This document shows, piece by piece, positions 38,501-47,500 of a DNA stretch of 64,000 nucleotides. The notes under the pieces are model-generated. The model did no database searches. It had not been told where the DNA came from and saw nothing but the letters and a program-made list of their open reading frames with translations. The first letter of the stretch is position 1; each line of letters starts with the position of its first letter. Origin of the DNA: Pomphorhynchus laevis (lineage: Eukaryota > Acanthocephala > Palaeacanthocephala > Echinorhynchida > Pomphorhynchidae); the NCBI GenBank assembly GCA_012934845.2, contig WNNJ02001171.1, forward strand, positions 124,001 through 188,000. The letters are read 5' to 3'. Made by a program: the position numbers and the translations under genes.

Positions 38501-41500
38501 ACGATTTGCTTTTCCGTTCTGTTATTACCTTTACAAATTTAAATTATGGATCAATCTTTGTCACAGACAGCAGTTTTACCTATATATAATGATGTTGCTT
38601 GATAGACTGGACTTCGATTCACGACTTTCAGTCACCATGTATCTTATAGACGACCACTTCAGCATCGAAATTATGAGTACCCGGCAACACTCATCAGTAG
38701 AATGAAGTACTCACTGGCCGTTTCGGTTGCCTGTGTGACATTGTGAATAAAGGCGTTTCCGACACTTTGCTTAATTGTCTGAGGCTTACGCTCTTAACCA
38801 GATCGAATTGCTGTGCGGACCATCCTTAAACACTTGGCCGAGGTTGTTGCTAAATTGCCGCTGCACTCGTTGGATCCTTAATGGATACGGCATGTATAAT
38901 TGTGGTGCACGGATTTGCTGAGTAAACAACGGTCCAGGATTTCTTACAAATGTGGCATTTATATACGATATGTGGCAAATTGCTGGCGAAACGAAAGCGG
39001 CAGTGGCAATGGTGCTGTTAATAGTCAGCGTGTAGGGATTGGAAGTCATGAAGGAAGGATTCTGATGCTGATTTTTAATGTGAAAGCTACCTTGTGTGAG
39101 GTAGCAAATATAATATATATAACATTAAACTGGTTCGGAAATAATATAATATTTATTGGCTAGTTTCGGTTTATACCTTTATCATTATGATAAAGGTATA
39201 AACCGAAACTAGTCAATAAATATTATATTATTTCCCAACCAGTTTTATGTTATTTAAAAATATAAACCGTATTCGTGCTATGTATTTTGGCAGGCAGTTT
39301 AACCGTTTTTGTAAACTATATATAGAGAGAATTTATAGATTCTCAAGTTTTTTAAATCCCAAATATTAACATAGTGGTAACATTTACTTTTAAAAAGTAA
39401 ATAGTAACATTCACTTGTAAACATTCATATGCAAATTATTTGTCATCGTTTTTCACTTATATATTTATTAAATCAATGTTTTTGATAGCAAGATTTATAT
39501 TTGCTTTAAATAAATTCGAATAAAAACTGCAAAATTAAAAACTTAGAATTCTTTAATTTGTTGTTGTCTCTAGTTTTGCGTTAATCTCATTTTAAGTATA
39601 CGTAGTTTAGATATTACTTTCTTTATTGACACGTAAATTTACGAATTTCAAAATAAAAACATTTCTAGATTATTTTTCACAAATGTTTAAGATATTAGTA
39701 AAAATATTCATCTACCTCTTGTTTTAATATCTCTAAATAAATCGCATATGTAAGTAACTTATAGAAAATAAAAGAAATGTAAATACAAATAAATATGACA
39801 TTGTTGCATTCAAACTTAAAATATTAGAATAATTATATTGCTAATATACATGTTTTACGTCATTCTCGGCATCATATCATATGATAAAACAATTTGATTG
39901 GAAATATTCATCACAGATTTCTATTCATGCGAGTCAATGATATTCTAAAGTAACCTAAACGATAGTTTCTTTCTCTCAAATGACAAAATACTTAAATGCC
40001 ACTGTCATGTACAGTTTTACAATGTTGTCTGTTTTCCTTTTATGAATTTGTACCCTATAATTATTGAATGTGTTTTTCATTTTCATTTCTAGTTTATTTT
40101 ACTATAATTACTTTTAATTTCATTTATTGTTCAATTTAAGTAAAACAGTGAGGAACAGCAACTATTTTTACACGTAAAAGCAAAGATGCTTTGATTTTAA
40201 CAGTTGGTAATTAGCAAACCTGAAGATAATGGCAGTAGCCATTTAAATGTTTGTGTCAACACCTTTAAAAAATATATTATTATTAGCAATTTCTTTAAAT
40301 TATTTGTAAATTTTATTTGTTATAAATCAAATTACTTAAGTGAAACTACATATTTTATACATTAATAAATTTAAAAAATGAATATATTTTAATTTTAAAA
40401 AATAATTATTTAACTTAGTATTTTTATGAACTAATTGATGATAATATACGACCTATTGAACATGGATTGGAATAAAAATTACTAACGAAATTCGGATATT
40501 TCTACATATTTTGTGGTACCCTAAACTTTTTAAGGTAACTCATTTGACGGTTTACGTATTTGAAAACGATAAATGTATACATTTCAAATGAATAAGATAA
40601 TTTCATAAATATATAGTGTTTTAATATATTTATATAAATTAAATATATCGGTAATTATGCTAAAATAAAACTCAAATATGTTTACACAACAGGCAAATGA
40701 GTATCATAACTAGATTAATTTAATCACATAAACAGATTAATTATTATAATATATAATATATTAAATATGATTAGTAAATATGATTAATAATATGCATTAT
40801 TTATTTTATATGTTTGGTAATTCTTTAAGTTAAACTTTATGTAATTGTCTCCAACATTTCATGATGCTTACCAAGTAATGTTCCACCAGCCAAAAATACT
40901 CGCACCTGTAACGAATCGATTACATTCTTGAAAGCCAATAAGGACGGCAAAGCTTGATTTTTCGTAAATTCCTTATTAGGAGCATATTCTGGAAATTTTT
41001 CTAGCAATATTCCTTTAGCTGTGCTATTACAGGTAACATATCTTGATTGATCTAGCATCCATTTAAAATATTCCATATTGGCGGGTACATGCATTTTGTA
41101 AGATAAACGTGGTACAGATGAGATATCAAAGCTACAAGAAAAAATCGCAAGGTAACTGTTGTATACGATTATATAAATTTTAGTTTATATGTGAAAGTTC
41201 AAAAATCCATAAACCCCTTTGTGGGTTAAAATTTAATGTAATTTTAAGTTTACTTAATTATAAATTATGTGATAACCGATTTTATTTCAGATTTTATGAT
41301 ATTGTTTTTGTTCGTTTGAGTTAATTAATTTGAATTAATATTCACATATGTTTAGAAATATAGTAATGTTGATTTTAAATCGCACTTTCAAATCCATGTA
41401 TATTTATTTAATTTAAAGCAAGCTTTTATTTATAATTCAGTATACATATTGTATCATAAAAGTTATACAAGATTGTGTCATAGAATATAGATATTAAAAT

Positions 41501-44500
41501 AAGAGACTTATGGTGATACGCTCTCTTCTGGCATCGACGCTTGCAATAAATAAGAATTTGAGAAGAAAACAACTACACAGGAGTGCCGTACTTTATAAAA
41601 TGATGATGGTATTTCGAGTCTACGGGACTTCTGTAGTTTTTAGCATTAATCCAACAACATTAGATTTAGCTGAAATTTTAAACAACAAAGATGACCTAAT
41701 ACAAAGAAAGCTGCTTTCAAAAAAGACCTTTAGGAAATTTTATTCTTACATATGACAGTAATACTAGAAGACAAGATATACACGAATATATTTCGTAAAC
41801 AGAATCCGTTGTGGTCATATGCTGACAGAAACATAGTCCACAACTGTACAAATTTGAGTCACTCCAGCGTTGTTTAAGATATCTATTAAGAATATTTCAG
41901 CATGTCAATTGTCAAGAGCTAACTTGAGATAATTTGACAAATGCTAACGTAACGATTTTATCCGAATTGACATTTTTACAAAGCTATATGTCATAGCAGT
42001 ATGCGGTTCAAAGTAGCAAACAGCGTTTCTCATGAAAATATATATACCAATACGACGTATGTATTGGATCATTGCACCTTCCGTCCAATTAATAATATGC
42101 CTAAGAGTCACAAAAAGTACTATTTCTGAATGATTTTTTAAAATAAACCGTTATACAATAATACGAACAAGATATAGAGTATACCTTGCAGATATTGTTT
42201 ATGCAAAAATATCAGACAGCATAAACAAAGAGGATGTTACGACATGTCTATACGAAATCAGTCATCTAAAATCATTGAGTGAAGCATATGCACGAAATAG
42301 ATTTCAAAAACATCCTTATTTTTAACCATGATACCTTATTACAACAATATAATTATAGAAACCATTTGTATTGATCGCAGCACATCCCTTATGGTATAAA
42401 TAAAGGAAACTTAAATTTCCGATTGCCCACACAATATCGTAGTAATTCATTCAAAAGCAATAAATGATAGGATTCTTCCTGATCTAACAATATGAATAAA
42501 TGTTTTTATTTTGCTCAAATTCATGTCTGAAAATGTATATCTCATAGGCAAAACTCTAAATATATTTTGTTTTTAAACAATTTGACTATTTTATCCATGT
42601 GTTTACTCTAAATACACATTATTCGATGATAAAAATGCCGACTAAATATAATTGATAGATTATAATAAAAATAAGTTAAATACCACGAAATATAAGGAAC
42701 TAGAAAATAATTAACGAAATTAACTATACAGCAGCAAATTTATACAACATTATTACGGACCATCAAACATGTCAATCACCAATTAAAATAGAATATTTAT
42801 TACTTTAAATAGATTTAAGAAATAAAAAATTAGCATACTCGAGTCAAAACTATTCTTATTAAAGTCTATTAACTTAGTTCAGTTAATAAAATCAATTTTC
42901 TTCAAATATTGTCATTCATGTTGTCACTAAAATGAAATTAATAGACGAAAGTTGCCGAAAATTAAATATAAAATTATACAAAGATTAAATGGCACAGCAA
43001 ACTTCGCATTCACACATTACATTGTAAACAAAACTTAAAATTACTTATATCTATATATAAATTGCATTAATTTTATATTTATATAAAATGAACAATAATT
43101 TTAACATACTGGTCTAAAATTTGTTCGAATTTCCCAAATGGGAAAGCTTGATGTGTAGGGGAAGTAAGCGAAGAGCATGTCCATAAATAGTTGTTTCTTT
43201 GTATAAAGTGCACTAGAAAAATTTCAAAATTGTCCATGGATAATACTAGCAGGCATGGTATACGATTACATTGATCGTAATGAATGGTGACTTGACAATG
43301 TAGTCTATACGATAGCGTCTAAGTATATTTGAAAAACAATGAATAAAAACAATAAAAAATCAACTATATTTTATCAGCAGAAAATAACGTTAAATTACAT
43401 CATTAATCATATAAACTTGCTCTACAATACCAGTCTTCAACATACTGTTTTAGAAGAATTAATAAGTCAGTAGCTAATCGAACAAAAATTGAAGATTTAT
43501 CAAAAATATTCCGATATTAAAATAAGCTTCGCCAGTAAATATCGTTGTATATTATTTAATTTTAGACCATATCAGTTCATTGATCCTAAGCATTTTGTAA
43601 TAAATATAAATTAAAAATAAATGGTTCAATCCTTAAATTTTCTATAATTTAGATTTATACAAGATTTTTAAAACTTGAACTTTTATGAATTAATGAATAG
43701 ATGATATACCATATGTATGAATAAAGATTAGAGATCATATGGAAGAACCACTATGCTATCAGGTTTGTCCCCTATTTCTTAACAACACACAACAGCGAGA
43801 CAAATAAATTCTAATGATGCATTTCCGCTACCACAAAGTATATTATTTACTATCCATTCATAAAGCTTTTCCATCTAAAAGTGCACATTTATTTTCATAA
43901 AATTTTGATGATTTATATATTTTACAATTTTTTATTTTGTTTCATTTTCAAAGTGCCATAGTTTAAAACATATATCTTAACTTACAAGAAATATATTCTT
44001 ACATAAACAAGCATGCATACCATATAATATAAACTATAATACATAAAATCATGAAATTTTAAGAATTGCTACAATTTGTAATGATATTGGTTTTCTTCAA
44101 AATCATTCAAATAATTTAATAGATGCATATTTTAAACTAGGTTACTATAAAAATACCATCAAACAGAAAATAGTAAAATATATAAATCAAGACAATAATA
44201 TAAAAAATAAATTAAACTAAACGGCGAAATTTTTATAGATGGATAATAAATAATATACTTTGTATTAGAAAAAGATACTAGATAATCCGCATTATATAAT
44301 CAACATCCTATTAAATGATAATAAGCTAAAAGATCTTTATGTAAATATAAGAAGTTTTTCTAAAGATATCATATGTTCAATAAATCAAAAATTAATTAAC
44401 GACTATGATAGGCTAAGTTGTATAATAGACAGTTATTGTAATATAAAATACTATAATCGTACAATAAATGTTAATAATAACAATAGAAAATATACATTAA

Positions 44501-47500
44501 CCATAAACTTCATTAATAAATGTATAGATAACATAAATATAGGCCGGACTTTTAAATAATTCTAAAAGTAAAGAAATAATAGGGTTAGATTTAAGTAAAT
44601 ATATTCCTAAAATAAGGTATAAACTCCTACCACCATTAGGACGAAAAATTTGTAATTATAATAAAGAATTAAAATCAATATGTAACGATAATATTAGAAA
44701 CATAATGGAAACAGAATGCAATTGTAAAAGTCTTAGTTTTGATAAAATAAATAAACATATATGTACCCATAATCTAGAATTAATTGAAAATTGTGAATTA
44801 AGAAAGCTGCTATCAAAAGGATATAAATATAGATTAAATAATAACAACGACAAAAATAAAAATTTACAATTCGTTATATACTAACTTAAATGATTACTTT
44901 AGTAAGCTGATTAATAGTGAAAGCTCGAATATATCTAAGATAAAAATTTGGAAAGATTATATATTTGATAAAATTAAAAATAAAATGAAAATAACAAACA
45001 ATTATAAAAGGAAAGATAAAATTAATAAAGATATGTATAAAGAACTTACTAAATTAAAGGATAACTATATAATAACAACTATTGATAAAGCTAGTAATAA
45101 CTTTGTCTTCATATGCAAAAAGCTTTATTATGATATACTAATGAAAGAGGTTAATTCTAATGATTTAAATGTAAATCCAACATATGAACGTAGTGAGTTG
45201 AGTTTAGAAACAATTATTACAAGTCACTGTTCTATAATGGATAAAAAGGGTATAAAGGTTGAATTAGATAATAAAACTATACCTATATTATATTGGAATC
45301 CAAAATTACATAAAAATCCAATAAAACCTAGGTTCATATGTAGTGCGTTTAAATGTACATTAAAACCACTTTCTGTCTATATGAATAAAATACTTAAAGT
45401 AATTAAAACACATTTTAAAAAATATTGCAAGGTAATCGAAATTAATACTGGTATAAAACACTATTTAAGTATTAATTCTACAAAAGAATTTTTAGAACAG
45501 ACAAAAGGAATAAATTTTCAAAATATAAATACATACGATTTTAGTACGCTTTATACAAATCTAGATTTAGTAGATATTAAAGAAGCGTTAGTAAAATTAA
45601 TTAATCTTATATTCGGAAAAAAGATATACATATATATGTTATAATAATTATAACGCCTATCTAACAAAAATTAAACCATCAAAAAATATAAATATATGGA
45701 TAAAATTGAATTAATAGAATCCTTAAATATTTTGATAAATCAAAATTATTTAAAAGTAGGGACATCTATATTTAGACAAGTAAAAGGTGTTCCAATGGGT
45801 GGTAATAGTAGCCCAATTATAGCTGACTTGTTTTTAAGCTTTATAGAATATGAATTTGTTCATAACTGTGTAAAAACTAAATCTAAACAATATAAATATA
45901 TGAAATATATGTTTCGATACATTGATGATATATGTGTATTTAATTCTAATAATTTTTATTCAATTAGTGAGCACATTTATCCAGAAAGCCTTATTCTTAA
46001 CAAAACCAATATTAATGATAAAGAAGGTGTATATCTAGATATGAACATTAAATTAACATTAACTAAAACTACTATTAATTTATATCGTAAAGATGACATA
46101 TTTAAATTTACAAGAAACATATTTTTGCATGAGCATTCATGCATACCATATAATATAAAATATAATACATTAAATAATGAAATTTTAAGAATTGCAACAA
46201 TATGTAATGATATTGGCTTTCTTCAAAATCATTTAAATAATTTAATAGATACATATTTTAAACTAGGCTACTATAAAAATAACATCAAGCAGAAAATTGT
46301 TAGTTATTTCAGAGGAAATACATCATTAGCATGTATTTGGCCCCGCTGCTATGTTGGGTAGAGGAGTTAGGGGCCGATACCTGATAGCATAGCAGTTCCC
46401 CTTGATGACATCTAATTCTTATTCTGATACAACGTATGTTATTTATTAGTCAATTCATAAAAATGACGTTTATTTTAATTTCATTTTTTTAACTTGATTT
46501 AAATTATAGAAAATCTAAAAACAATTATTAATTTTATTATTTAATTATTAAATTTTGATTTAGCATTATTATGTTTTGTTTATTCTATAATTATATTAAA
46601 TACGTAGACTCAGTTAGCTGATTTAATCCTAACATTATATTTCATATTATTTGATATACATTAATATTCATGCAAAAATATGTCAAATATGACATTTCAA
46701 CGATATAAGTCTTTTTAATTGGCATTAATTCAATGTTCAAATCTAGATATATACCCTTTTATTATAGATATTAGTTTGATTAAGAATTAATATATCTGAA
46801 TAAATTTGTTAACTTATCGAATAAAAATTATCAGCGTTAAAAATTATTACAAAAATAGTGTTTTATACAAGTATAAATTTATGTTACTTTACAATGGTTT
46901 TAAAATGTGTTTAAATTACATTAAGTATTTTAATCATATAAACTTAAAGGGTTTTAATTAGATTTAAAGTACTAACTATGAACTTAGGTTTCATATAATT
47001 TAATTCGATTTTGGATTATAGTTAAATTTTTATTTTCTGATCCTATCCTATTTTATCATAAATAGAACAGTGATTTCGAATGATTAGTTCTAAACTCAAA
47101 TCACCAGGTTTCATATACTCATATGATTACATATGTTCATATTTTGCTGATTATATTTGCGTTTACATTTACGACATTAAATTATCGTAAAATGATCAAT
47201 TTATCGTAATAAAATTCGTTTCAAATAAATACAATGTAATTTCTAGTTTTTTAGTTGTTGTTATTATATAGTTATATTATAACATGGTAAATTCAAATGC
47301 ATATTTTATTAATTTTAGTTTTACTTTTATAACTAATTGATTTTCTTTTTGATTTCATTAAATGTTTAATCTTTCCGGGATTTGTCTTAGATGTATTTAA
47401 GTTTTCGTTCTTAATGAGTTTATCAAAGTAACAATTAAATTTCCTTAATTCAAAATTTTCAATTAATTCTAGATTATGAGTGCATATATGTTCATTTATT

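Noticed and set aside
41510-41755. 81-codon plus-strand frame as a small gene
   Set aside because: No start context, motif or similarity that I recognise; AT-rich intron can produce such a frame by chance.
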